NCBI RefSeq assembly: GCF_047511655.1
Contig: NC_133390.1
Coordinates: 115,486,083-115,550,082, forward strand
Source: Castor canadensis
Lineage: Eukaryota > Chordata > Mammalia > Rodentia > Castoridae
Reading direction: 5' to 3'
DNA length: 64,000 nucleotides
The notes below the pieces were generated by a model that saw nothing but the letters and a program-made list of their open reading frames with translations, searched no databases and was not told the origin of the DNA. Positions 20,200 through 32,719 of the stretch are shown here, one piece after another. Positions within the stretch are counted from its first letter, which is position 1, and every line of letters begins with the position of its first letter. The translations under genes were made by a program, and so were the position numbers.

Positions 20200-23100
20200 T
20201 ATGTAATTAAAAAGGAGTTCCTCAGAAACCAGATCAAATATCAGCTAAATGTTCTAAAGGGGTGCTTCACACATGAGGCCATATCAGCCTCATGCAGTTC
20301 CTCAACTCTGCAGGCATTGGGAGCAGCAGGAACAATATGCAAACAAGTGGGCATGGCTTGGCTGTGTTCCAACAATACTTTCTTTGTAGAAACAGGTGGT
20401 GGACTGCCCTTGGTCTGCAGCACTATGTTTTGTCAATTTCTAAACCCTGTATTCAGTTTTGTAGGGGGGAACCCTTTATTTGTTGCTGGAGTTTCTTTCA
20501 ATCACACTAAACTACTCCTCTGTCACAACTCTTAGCTGTAATCCACTCAATAGTGAATTAAGACTAATTCTCTATATTTTTTAAATGTTCACATTGCTAT
20601 TCTTCCACAAAAAATATAAAATTTCTTTTATATTAACAAGTAATGCTTTATTGGGCTTATCTCTTTCACATTGATTTGTAATTGATGATTACAGATTATG
20701 GTTGTGAGGTAATAGATAAGGACGTACGTAGTACTCCTATGTCAATCACATGCCTCAAAAATAATTTTATCAATTTGCGATTAGCCTTTGGTTTGTTTGT
20801 ACTGTTTTTTAATTGAGATCTTCTTAAACATTCCTGCTCTGAACTTACTTCTACTTTCCTTTATGGGTTTTCTTTGGGGATTTCATGCTATAGTTAGGAA
20901 AGCACCTCACACTCCAAGATATTTTATAAAACTAGTTTTTTTCTTCTAGCATTTTTATGGTTTCATTCTTATGGTTATATTTTGGCTTTCTTTTCAACTG
21001 AAAGAGAAACTGAAATGCAAGCACTGGGATGTCCACAGAAGAGAAGTTTCTGAAGAAAAGAAAAAGGAGTCTGAGAACTCTGGTGACAAGGAAGAAGTCC
21101 CTCACTCTGGAACCTGAAAGAACAGACAAGAGACCTGAAGCCTGGAGCCAAGGAGGTTAAAAGCTGCAAATAACCTCTCCACAAACAGAAATGGCAAGGC
21201 ACCTGCTGGAAGGGGGAAGCCAGGTGTGAGTATGGGAATCAGAAGAGAAATGGCACTGCTTTGAACAGTGACTGTGTAGCACACAGCAAGAAGTTGCTAA
21301 GCTGCTAAATTTGGGTTGTATAAATTTGTAAAGATGCCTGTTCAGCTTCTCTTTTATTAAGATGGAGATTGATATTCCCCTTAAATATATCATCAGATTC
21401 TGCTAAAAATTCTGAAAGCTGTTTCTCTACACAGACAAGTGAATAATTATAAAATGAGTTATATACCCCCCATGCCCATACCCTTAGTGAAAATATGAAC
21501 ACACCCGTGAGTTGTGTAATTAAAATTTTCATTACCAATGGGAAATTAAATGAACTCAAGAAAACTGTCTTACCTGTGTAGTCTCTTGAGTTTCTCCTTC
21601 TATCGCATGCTAAATTACAGTAAAACTTTGACTGTCTAAACTCTTAGAGAATGAGTTATTTTGAAGAGCTGATCATTTGTCCACAAAATGTTGCTGTTGT
21701 TTGAGATGTTCTGTCACAATAAGAAAAATATTTAGTCTCTTCATTAAAGAAGTAGTATATCTTTATTGTGATAAATTTGGGGTGTTTAGGAAAGCACAAA
21801 AATAACATTAAAATAAATTACTTAAAAACGTAACATTTTGATTTATAGTTTTTTGGACAGAGAATTATTTTACACATAACACTAGACATTTTCCTCAAGG
21901 CTCTCTTAACTTACAGCTTAAGTTAGGCTCCAGGTATTCTACAAATTACTAGTTAACAGACTAGGAAGCCAAATAAGAGAAACATCTTAAAGTTATCTAC
22001 GTGGTGAATATTTTTCCACTTATTCCCCCTTTAAAGGTAATTTTTTATATCTCCTTTTCTGAAGTTGTTACAGTGCTACTGAGGTCAAAAGTTGCTCAGG
22101 AAGTTGCTTTACTGCCCGAGTCTCTGACAGCAGCCTAGCTTGGGGCTGTTAACAGCATTTGGGGCTGTTAACCTTGGGAAAAGCATGTTCAGATTCATGA
22201 CCTCTCGGCAGCAAAGCACTGTCTGCACAATCAGCCAGTGTATCAAGGGCTTTAGCTGCATTCTCCCAAATGGTTCTGTGGCTCTCCAGAAATTATCTCC
22301 CTCTTTGCTGCAGACAGTGCCCTTTGATGTGTGTGCCCCATTCAAAGCAGGGCAGTGGCTTCTGCAGCGCAAACACATTTCTGCTGTCAGTCTGCACCCA
22401 CTTGGCTATCTGTTTCCCCTAAATTCTTCCAGAGACTTAAATGAAATCTCCTTACTCTTCCCAAAGTGTGTGGGAAATGACTTATTCTCAAGTCTGCAAA
22501 TTCTATGTAAGAAAGGGGAAAAAAAAAGATATTTTTGCTTATATGGTTTTGGACCAATTCCAAACTGTCCTTAGAGTTTGAGTTGAATAGAATGGGAGGC
22601 ATAAGCAATATTTAAAATTGTGTGTTCATTGTAAGGATGGAATGAGAATTCTTGAATAGTACATGCCTGATAAATCTACTTTTTCATTAAACCTCATGTG
22701 CAATAAAATTTCCTGTCTTCAATAACACTTTTTCTATAGGCAGATCCAGGGAGTTAATATTTGGTGGTCAGAAGATTCAAATAATGTTCAGAGATAACAT
22801 TAGATTTCTTCTGGGTGAGCCAAATAGTTGTATAGAAACAGGATAGCTTTGTTATCTTCAGATAAGCCTGTGGTTCTGTAAGGATCCTTCATTAAATATA
22901 AACAAAAATGGTGGGAGGGGCTTGGGCATAGCAATAGAGACTATCTTTGTCCTTCCAAAGCATTTTTGTTCTCTGTAAGCAACAGGTTACGCTCTAGTAC
23001 TATGCAATTTCCCAAATACTAAACTGTCAGCTTTTTCTGTTTAATTCAGATAAATTTTATTAGTGTATAAAGCTACAAGTTAAACTAAACATAAAATGAC

Positions 23101-24180
23101 TTTTATGTATCAAGAATTATAGCTTGAGCCTAAGCTTGCTTTATTCTAAGATGCAGGTCAAGCCAGGAAGGAAAGGCTAGCACCAGGAAATCAAGTCAAG
23201 AAATGCACTGTTCTGGAAGGCTTCAAGTTACCATTGGGGAGGTAAAAGAAGAGGTGGTTGAAGCTCAGAAATGTGATTCAAGGATGGAAAACTTCATCAA
23301 GGAAAAGGGAGCTGTCTGTCCAATGTAGAGAATATGTCATAAATTATCCTTTGGAATTCCTACAGGGAGTCAACCTGGGGGATGAAAGAGACCACTGCAG
23401 AATAGCAAGTGGTCTTCACTATTTTGATCACAGGGTACCAGCAGCATTGGGATCGTGGCTTCTACAACATTTGATGGCAGAGTCTACAGCTCTGGGGACT
23501 TGAGCAACTGCAGAGGCTCTGGGATGGATGCTTACCCACAGCAAGCAATCCCAAACCAGCAGCCTAGCAGTCACTGAGGGAATTTAGCAGCTTCAGCCAA
23601 GACAGTATAATGAGCTGATGTAAGAGCAAAGGCCATTCAAGAGCAGCCAGGAAGCAGGCCAGGGAAAGGCAAGAAAGACCACCCTAGAGGCTCCATGTGC
23701 TGTTTGTGAAGAATTAAGGAGGTCTGCACTTCCTCTGCTGTGGTGAAAGACCAAGGCAAAATAATAATAAGATATGTGATGGTGATTGTTTTGCCCCTTA
23801 CATAGCACAATGTAGGAGACTAAAAGACATGAGAAATTATTTAGAAATGTTTTTTTCAATAAGCCACAAAAATATTCTTAACATCCCTTTTCCCTCATAG
23901 AATTTGCTGACTTTAATATCTTCTCAAGTTATCTCATGCTGAAAAAATTAGAAATACTTATGGCTAGACCAAACAGATAACCCAACCAAGGAGACACGGG
24001 ACTAAATAAATAAGTTTTTATCACATTAAGAGAAGTCTGCAGCTGGAGTGCTTCTGACTTTGGTTCAGGAACTCAGTGATGAGAAATTCTGTCCTAGAGA
24101 TCAAGTCTGCTTTTGTGGCAGAAGGAAGTCAGGTTGGGCAAGGGGAGTGAAGAATGCACAAGGAGGGCCTCTGTTTCAAC
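20200..24180. other. 4-kb intergenic stretch without confirmed genes or clear repeats
   Basis: It contains the longest non-CpG open frame (22,140-22,574, 144 codons), which begins at TTG rather than ATG and has no recognisable domain. A direct duplication of TTGGGGCTGTTAAC lies at its left end (about 22,140-22,171). The 23.1-23.6 kb part is moderately GC-rich and could be an old LTR, but I cannot place it. Confidence 0.4.
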
Positions 24181-24200
24181 AAAAAATAAAAACACTTTGG

Positions 24201-24275
24201 ACTAGGGGTATGGCTCAAGCAGTAGAGCACCTGCCTAGCAAATGTGAGGCTCTGTGTTCAAACCCCAGTACCGCC
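24201..24275 (+). mobile_element. ID-like tRNA SINE
   Basis: GGGGTATGGCTCAAGCAGTA, GAGCACCTGCCTAGCAAATG and GTTCAAACCCCAGTACC show the full tRNA-like unit. Its A-rich tail has turned into a CA microsatellite. Confidence 0.85.
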
Positions 24276-24345
24276 ACACACACACAGACACACACACACA
24301 CACACACACACACACGAATCAATCAATCTTCAATCAATCAATAGA
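24275..24345 (+). repeat. (CA)n microsatellite followed by an AATC-type repeat
   Basis: About 40 bases of near-pure CA with one interruption grow from the tail of the ID SINE. They are followed by several AATC units up to about 24,345. Confidence 0.95.
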
Positions 24346-24867
24346 ATCTCCAAGAGACTTTCATTATATTTCTTCAGCTATTTCTGTAGTGAATGTTGTT
24401 CTAGCTGCAAGGGAGGCTGAGAACATTACTTTTGAACACTTCCACCTTCTGTAGTCAGGGACACTGACTAAGGGAAAATGGAGACTAGTGCTGAGTAAGT
24501 ATCAAACCCAAATACCACACTTCCCTCAGAAACAGCATTTTCCTGTCAATTAAATTTACATCTCATTTTTTCATGCCTGTTCAATATGTTTTAGGTGCAA
24601 GATTAGTAGAGTCTTTTACCTTTTCATTAAAAATTATACTTAAAAGTCTTAAGGTTTTTTTTTTCTTTATCTGCAATAGTTCTTACAGTCTGAAGGTTCT
24701 CAAATGTTGTTTTCCAGACAGCAGAGATTTTTCTGTGGTATTATTCATGGGTTCCATGCTCTCACATTGGAACTATCAATTAATTCAGCCTTTAACTGGA
24801 CTCTGTCTCATGTACCATTCAATCCTATGCAATGCTAGTAGACAGAGTTCATTACAAATAGCACTGA

Positions 24868-25030
24868 GAAAGTGAATGAGTCACAATATGGATAACTCTC
24901 AAAGACATATCATTGAGTGAAAAAAAAAACAGACATAGCAGAATGTATGCTATGTAGCATCATAAGAGGTAAAAATAAACTTTTTCCAGGCATGTGTAAT
25001 TACAGAATAAGCTAAAGAAAATCAAAGAAT
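24868..25030 (+). mobile_element. possible L1M-type LINE 3' fragment
   Basis: ATGGATAACTCTCAAAGACA, CATTGAGTGAAAAA, then CAGACATAGCAGAATGTATG resemble the old L1M 3' region. No open reading frame remains. Confidence 0.4.
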
Positions 25031-25084
25031 GCCTGTCAGCATTAGGGGAGAGAACGGCACATGTGGCTGTATTGCAGGGTCTGT

Positions 25085-25275
25085 AAGGCCTTGGGTCAGG
25101 AAAAGCTACACAATGTGTGGGGCCCACTGCCAAATGAAAATGCTGGTGTCATTGTTCAAAAGTCATGAATTTCAAGATGGCAACGGCAGAGCATCAGTTC
25201 AAGCCAGGACCCTTCCCAACACCCAGTTCAGAGCAACTGCTCATGTTGCAACTGTGGAACTGGCTCTGATTTGAG
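25085..25275. mobile_element. ancient mammalian interspersed repeat, family not assigned
   Basis: GTGGGGCCCACTGCCAAATG, TTCAAAAGTCATGAATTTCA, AGATGGCAACGGCAGAGCA and CAACTGCTCATGTTGCAACT resemble a repeat seen in many mammalian genomes, whose name I cannot assign with confidence. The open frame over it is coincidental. Confidence 0.35.
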
Positions 25276-25299
25276 GACTTCAGGGTTCTGCTCACCATT

Positions 25300-27100
25300 T
25301 ACTTGTTTTAACAAGGGAGGAGGGCGGTCACATTGATTCTTGTTTCAGGAAAATCATAAAGTTGAACATTTATGACAAATATATTTTTCTATAAGTTGGT
25401 TGTATTTTACAATTTTTTAAAAAACTGTGAAATAGAAAAACAAATTTGAACTGATGAGAATACTTCCTGTTGGAAACCAAGATGAAAATGCTTTTCTTTG
25501 CATCTTCTGTTGGGGTCCCAGCTCAAAAGCCAGGTCATCTCTCAGGCATCATAGATTTTTTTCCACTAAAATTGACATGTCCCCCACTCCCTTAGCACTA
25601 TCTCTATCACAGCTTTTAACTTCTCTGCTTCAAACCAGGGTTCTGTGAGATTCTAATTTTAATGAACATGAAATCTTGGGATTTCATTCATTTCAAATTT
25701 AAGACTCTATTAGGACTTAGGTAGGTGGTTTCTGAGCTTAACTGAAGCTATATCCAGAGATCATCATACCCTATTATAAAATGTAAAGTACTCAAAATTC
25801 CTATGCACTTTGAGTCCTTAAATATGCAATGAGGTAGAGCAGCAATGGCCAAAGTTCCTATGCAAACTCAAACTATGGTTTTTCACCTGGTGAAAATTTT
25901 AAATAGACACCAAATATTTTATGATACCATTCAACATTTTTCTGTTTCATATGAGATGAATCTCATAGACATTTTTCTTAAGACTGTTTTAACATCATAA
26001 ATGTAATGCTGGGAGGCACTTTTTATGTATCAGATGACCTGGAAATTTTTCACAAGAAACACATTTGAAAACACTATTTCTTATTATTTTCTTTGATTTT
26101 TTTTTCTTGGCATATTTAAGCTCCTACTAACACATGGATTCTTTTGATAAACAAATGACTTGTACATTTTCTCACAACAGACAGATGGGTGTGTTCTCTG
26201 GGTACTCTTTTTAAAATGAAGAAAATGTTCTCCTTCCCAGCATCTGGGGAAAATTTGGAGTTTCATCACAGATTTAAAATATAGGCAGAAGTAATCATGT
26301 CTCTCCCCCATAAGTGACTCTGCAAATAATCTTTTTCTATTTTCTATGTCAAGCTTTGAAATCACAAATGAGAAATGGGTTCAGAAAAACAATTGTGCAA
26401 AGTAGAATTTGGACATTTCTTTTCATCATTCATTTTTATGGATGGTCTCCAACCAGACTGCCCAGATGGCCACTTTACAAGTCTGTGGTAGCTGAAAAAC
26501 TTTTTATATATAAGGGAGGCACTGATGAATAGACTTCTAACTGTATATGTAAATAAGAATGTGCCACTCATCTTTATACATAACTTCACTGTACAAATCC
26601 TACCCAAATGAATTATGACATTTGGTTAGCAAACATATGGTTACATTCTCAATAGCATAGACATACGGTTAAATCATTCAATGAAGAATATCTATCATTT
26701 CTGTGGAATAATTCATTTAAATCAACACAAAGATGTTAAATAATTCTGGTCTTATTCTGCCAAGTAACCATACACAAAGGGGAAAACCAACCTATTATCC
26801 TTGCCAGAGACCACGGCAGTGAGAGAAAATGAAATTTCATTAAAGGATGATTTGTGCCTTACTTATGCCATCCCTTTCTCAAACACTTTTCACCTAGTGA
26901 CCAGAGATCAGTGCCCAGACATACAACAATCCATGTTCTTTAAAGGTTTTCAGATAAAATATTTTATTTCTTGGTAAGTTTTTGCTACAGTAGTGCTCTA
27001 CTGTGTCAGGACTTTTCATTCATTCTCTCTCATCCTGTAGTGCTCTTTCTCCCAGCTCTCCCCACACTAGGTTCCTCTCATTTGGGAAGATGCCACCTCC
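25300..27100. other. unique intergenic stretch
   Basis: It is AT-rich with no recognised repeat. Open frames at 26,084-26,607 are overlapping and featureless. Confidence 0.4.
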
Positions 27101-27106
27101 TTTTAT

Positions 27107-27193
27107 TTCTTATTTTTTGGTGCTAGGGATTCGAACGCAGGGCCTTGAACATGTTAAGCATGTGATCTACCACTGAGCTACAGCCCCAGCACA
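27107..27193 (-). mobile_element. ID-like tRNA SINE
   Basis: The plus strand starts with a T-rich tail and shows GGTGCTAGGGATTCGAACGC and TCTACCACTGAGCTACAGCC, the complements of the B box and A box. Confidence 0.85.
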
Positions 27194-27510
27194 GTGTCAC
27201 CTCTGGAGCAGTTAGAGAAGGAATGACAACCTCTGTCCATGTGGACTTGGATCACATGTGCGTCCTTCTCTGTGGACCTTGTAGCTGGGAGTTCATGAGA
27301 AAGGCATGTCCCAGTTAGATAGGACCCTCCATCTGTTTCTGTATAGCCTGTAAGTTAGGAATGGTCTTAAATATTGTAATGGTTAAAATACAGAATTAAA
27401 TGGTAATGACAATGTGGAAATTGCAAGAAATTCAATTTTAGTGTCTATAAATAACTTTTTATTGGAACACAGCCACCATGCTTATTCACATATTGGCTTT
27501 CTGACTATTG

Positions 27511-27633
27511 TTTTTGTTGTGGGTGTCTTTGACAAGGAGTCTGGTTATGTAACCCAGGCTGCCCTAGAACATGACATCCTCTGTCTCAGACTCCTGAATA
27601 CTGGGATTACAGGTGAGAACTACCGTGCTCACC
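27511..27633 (-). mobile_element. B1/7SL-type SINE
   Basis: The complement of the B1 consensus is clear in TATGTAACCCAGGCTGCCCT, AGACTCCTGAATACTGGGAT and TACAGGTGAGAACTACC. Confidence 0.8.
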
Positions 27634-27639
27634 TATGAC

Positions 27640-29825
27640 TATACTTAGACTATAACAGTAGAGTGGAATAGACAGAGATGAAAGCCCACATCCAGTCTAT
27701 GTGACCCTTCATTGGAAAAGTTTGTCACCCCCAATGGAGGCTATTTCATAGCATCTACTTTGTTTTACTGCAATAATGAAATTTATGTTTTTTAATTAAA
27801 TAATTTGCCTTTTCTCTATGCCAGATCAGTAAGTACTTGGATGTATTAAGAGGAGCAGCTTAATAAATATTTGTTGAATGACTATAAAATAAACAAATTA
27901 GACTGCAGCCTCTGAGTTAAAGCTCCCTACCTTATTTCTCTATCCTTCTTTATAGGTGAGGTAGAATGGGGGAAGCCTATTTCTTATTATAATTGAGTGC
28001 AATAGAATATTAACAGATTATAAACCACCCACATAAAGGCACAAACACAACAGAACAGCACTGAGCTCTCTAATGACTGGATGGCTCCATCTAGCTTTTA
28101 GACCAGCCAGGCCCAGTCAGAAGTTGATGATTCCTCTTGGTTTCTCTCCTGAGTGAGATGCAGCCTTCCAGGGAAGGGTAGATCTCCAGTGCCATGCCCA
28201 GCACAGTCCTTTCCCTTCCAGTAAAGTTTTTCCACTGATTATACCCTTCTCTCTTGGAGGCCTGACTGCCACACTTTCTCTAGGCTTTAGAGCTAATGTG
28301 TCTCTAGCAAGCCACCATGTCTTGAGTTCTTAGGCCTTAGAATTATCTGTAGTCAGAAGGGCCTATGTGCACTTTTTAAAACTCTGATTAAGATTTTGGA
28401 GATATTCCATATAGGTCCGGATCTCCAGAGACACCACTTTTAAGTGAGGATGAGATGTCACACGTACCAATGAGAGCGAGTTCAAGTGCCCTTCCATGTC
28501 CCACACATGAACTGGTTTGTCCTTCATTGAGCTAGAGGTCCAGATAGAAGAGAGGTCTTGATGTAAAGAGAAGTTGCTATTCCAGAATCCCAGAGCAGTG
28601 ATTTAGCATCACACCACTTGTGAGGAAATCTGCAGCATCATTCAAATAATGAGATAACATGGAGTTAGCCACTCCGCTGAAATCTGACTAATGGGTTGTT
28701 TTCTGATCTGGAGCTATGCTGGGGAGCAGATCATGTTGAAGGAAGGCTAGAACCTAATAAACCTCAGCAATTTTTTTAAGTTCATTAAAACATCCAGAAT
28801 ACCAGCTGCTCTACTGGGTACTGTTAGATGACTCATCGGCTATTGTTAATAAAGGAATCCCTGCGGCTTCTACTGGCTTTGCTGCATGTTGTAAAACCAT
28901 GTTTGCTTTCTCTCTGCATAGCAGCATTTTAACACAAAGAGCATGTCTGTCTCCATCATTCAACAGTGCAAGGGAGAGGAAGTTCACCAATGGCCTTTCT
29001 AAGAAAGTGGCTGACTATAAATTTGAATCATCCCTAGGACGCCTGAAGTAAATTTCAGGTATGCATATAATGGAAAGCAGATCATCCCAAATATTTTCTC
29101 CAAGCTTTGTAAAAGAAATCTGGGCAGTATTTTTGAATGATGATTAAGTAAGATAAGCTTTGATTTGTCTGTATGTATTCCATGGCTTGAGAGTTTTACA
29201 ACTTAAAAGTCATAGAAGACAAGGATGGGATGGAGTGACGTGTATAGTCAGATGGCCCCACACTTTAGCTTATTGTACACTCCGTGAGAACTCTGGGTCT
29301 GATTTTTAAGGCCTGGAGAGGGCTGGCGCCCTGCACACTCTAACTTCCCCTCGATGGGCTGGCATGTTATTTCTTTGTGGGTCAGTGTGAATCATGTTCC
29401 CCCTTTTTCTTTCCTCCAGGAGCTGAATTCAGAGCTGCACTTAGCTCTAAATTTTTAAATTGTTGGGATGTGTGGGGCTACCTATCTGTGTTCTAAGTTT
29501 TCCTATTGACTATCTTGGACGACTGCTGTGTTCTTGTTAATTAAATGAAAACATTGGGAAACACCAGTGGTTTCCAAATGGTTTGGAAGCAACTGCTCCA
29601 AGGGTCTCTGGATAGAGAAGCTCCAGGCTGAGGGTTAGCTGAGAGCAGACTGCGGTCTATGTGTGAACCATAAGCTCTTTCTCCCTGATTTAAAAGCAAA
29701 GACAATGCTACTATTGCTAGTTTGCCACCTAAAGAAAGACTTCTTTGGAACAAAATCTTAGTGGAGTTTAAAAACCCCTGTGCCCCATGATTTCTGTGGC
29801 CTCTCCCAGCTTGATAAACTTTAAA
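27640..29825. other. unique intergenic stretch
   Basis: A TAATAAATATTTGTTGAATG tail at about 27,861-27,882 suggests an L2 or MIR end. Nothing else is recognisable. The 29,541-29,753 minus frame has no known domain. Confidence 0.4.
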
Positions 29826-29829
29826 ACAT

Positions 29830-29990
29830 GAAGGTTAGGAATCAAAAGACTAGGTTTCTAATTCAGGCTCCTCCACTAACTTGCTGCACTCACAACCTTG
29901 GCAAGTCATGCTTCCTCCTTGGGCATTCACTTTTTTTTTTCTGTTTTAAATCTACAAATCATAGGGATTGAATGTGGTGATCTGAAGGCT
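29830..29990 (+). mobile_element. MIR SINE
   Basis: TCTAATTCAGGCTCCTCCAC, ACTAACTTGCTGCACTCACA, CCTTGGCAAGTCATG and TTTTAAATCTACAAATCATA follow the MIR order of core elements, interrupted by a T tract at about 29,930. Confidence 0.6.
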
Positions 29991-29999
29991 GCCTCTGCT

Positions 30000-32590
30000 C
30001 TAGAATGCTTTGTCCTTCTCTCTCCTCCAACTTTCCTAGGTATCTGTTTTCTTAAAAAGCAATCTCAAATATAGGCATAAATGGGATTTAAAGAGAAGAC
30101 TATACCATGTCCTCCTTTGTTTGATTTCCTGGTACATTGTGTTGTGACTGGATCTATTTCAGGAAAAGTAAAGAACAGATAAGCAGACGAGCGGACTAGC
30201 ACGGACATAGCATCTAAATATGGCAATATCATGAAACTCTCACTTGCTCAAGGGAGATTCATGAAAATGACCTGTGAGGGACTGATAAAGGACTGAGTCA
30301 GACAAGGATTACCTCACAGCCTTGCAATCCCTCTTTGTAGCCAAACAGACTGCTGACCTGACAGAACACGCTGTGGATTTTCCTCTCTGCCGGCTTCCTT
30401 CCACCCAGGTAATGCTGGGCAATGCAGAGTCGTGCTTTCCCTCACCATTGGTTTCTATAACTCATCAAGCTTTGTGTCACAGGGAATGGGCAGGGCAGTT
30501 TCACCAAAGTTCTTCGCAAGTTTCCTCTAATGAGTTTCATATACTGTGTCCTTGGGCAATATTCCTATAAAGTGTGACATGGTACCAGAATGTTATCCCA
30601 AGCTATGTGCCCACCTTCACTCACAGCGCTATATAGTATATTCCAATCACGACGAAGAGGAGGGGACTATTTTGACCACAGATGACATGTAGTACTTATT
30701 AAAGGAAAGCTATTAACTCAAGGATTTTCATGAGAGCCCTAGAGGTGCCCCACTAAGTACATATTAGCCTAGGAAGGGCGACATTATTTAAAGGGGGAGT
30801 TCTGTACCAATTTCTTCTGACCCACTCACCTCCCACAACCACTGTCATTTACAGTTAGATCTCAGGACATGTGAAGTTCTTTTCAAAGATATTTAGTCCT
30901 CACCTTCTCCAGCCAGTTCTTGTTTGCTTTAGCATGTATCACTAGAAGACTATGCTTTTAAGAATTCCTTAGATTTACCTACACTTCTTTTCTCTCTTGA
31001 AACTTTTACACAATCTCTTTTGTAGATGATATTTACCTCCACTTCGTGCCACCTGAAATAGAAAGTAAGCATTTGTTATGTCATATCAAATCTAACCACT
31101 ATTGTGCTAGTTCCTCAAACATCCAATGGAATACATGTACAATACTAGTGAAAGCTAGACTACTATCGTCAGAGTTGTTCCAGGAAGGAGGAAGGCTGCT
31201 TGCATAGGCATCAGGTATTTGGAGGCTGGGTGGTAACTCCAGAGATGGCCACTGAAAGAGAAGTAGTTCACTGGAGCTTGTTCATATTAATCACCAAGTC
31301 AAATAAACTCAGCAATTTCTTCCTCTTCTGTAGAAACACAGATCCTGGATGGTCACATGAAACTTTTGTAACATGTTTTCCCTTTCACTTTAGTTCTCGA
31401 GCATTGTTGTTTCACCTTGTTGCACAACCAAGTTCAACCTGTTTGTGTAACCGAGTTTATTGAACCCAGTTTTAATTTCAAAAGAGGAAGATACCAGTTT
31501 GATTTACCTACAAATTCTTACTCTTAAAAAATTGTCTTGGGATATTTGTGACTTACCAAAACAAGTCTATGTATAGACATTACGTGTATGTCTAGCACCA
31601 ACTTGACCTTGTAGTATTTCTAGAACATTATGAGAATAAACTCTGAAATTTGGGAGTTCTGTGTGAAAGAGTGAGAAAGAATCAAATTGGCTTTAATTTT
31701 GTTGTAACTAAGGAGTAAGTTTTCTACAGAAAAGTAGAACTTAGCAGAAATATTAACACTATAAAGAGAAAGCAGCACAAAGAAAAAATGGAGAAAAACT
31801 AGACTATGTGCATTTATTTACAAAACTTTTGCCCTTCACTGCTTACATGAAGTCATTAATAATCTACTTGAATACTCCAAACACAGATATTCAATATAGA
31901 AACAAACTGTTATGTTGAATGGTTGTCATTATATTTAACTATTTATCTAACCCAAATTTTCCTTGTTGGAAGACCTTGTGTACAGGACTTGTAAGTGGTT
32001 TCAAGCACCCGTGGCTCCTGCTTCAGAACACGGTATCTAGCTGCTTCCCCCAAATAGTGTGTTCTTGGTTGAAAGGCGAACCCTGCGTGAACGACATGTA
32101 TGGAAAGACACTGTAGAAAAGACAAATTGCTAGAAGTTGCTCACACCGGTGCATAGGAACACTTAGTGCCAGTGCTGGTGCTAGAAGGAACTCATCACAG
32201 TTGTGCATGAAGTAGGCATTGACCAATGAATGAGTTGACTCATCATGGCTGGCAAGCTCTAAGCCTCGTAAATTGGTAAGTTTTCCCACGTGCTTCCCTT
32301 TTCCACTGATTAATCTTCAACTCCCCGGTTCTCAAGCACGTGTTATCGGCAATTACTTTCCTAGCACACTCCTCCCAAAGCATCCCCTCAACTCCTCTTG
32401 ATTCCCACCCTCTAGATTTTCCCTCTCTGCCATGAAACTCAGCTCTTCTCTCCTTCCATTGTACTGCAACATGCAGGAGCTATACAGCAGCTTTAAAGTA
32501 AGGACTAGGCAAGCAGCTGTATATTAAGATCAGAAAGAGTAAGACACGGAAAGGTAATTTTAATGTATGTCATATGTTCACTGCTGTTGC
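30000..32590. other. unique intergenic stretch
   Basis: No gene or repeat was recognised. Confidence 0.4.
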
Positions 32591-32702
32591 CTTTGAGACA
32601 CAGTCTCACAATGTATCCCAGGCTGGCCTCAAACTTGCAAGCCTTCTGCATCAACCTCGTGAGTGGTGAGACTATAGACATGTGCCCCGACACCTGGCTG
32701 AC
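32591..32702 (-). mobile_element. B1/7SL-type SINE
   Basis: TTTGAGACACAGTCTCACAA, GTATCCCAGGCTGGCCTCAA and GTGAGACTATAGACATGTGC are the complement of B1. Confidence 0.85.
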
Positions 32703-32719
32703 ACATACCATTTATACAG

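Noticed and set aside
22140-22574. 144-codon plus-strand frame, the longest outside the CpG domain
   Set aside because: It begins at TTG, the first ATG is about 15 codons in, no domain is visible, and an antisense frame overlaps it. Chance is likely.
24201-24275. tRNA gene, from A-box and B-box-like sequence
   Set aside because: It is one of about a dozen ID-like SINEs. It has no cloverleaf with paired acceptor stem and ends in an A- or CA-rich tail.
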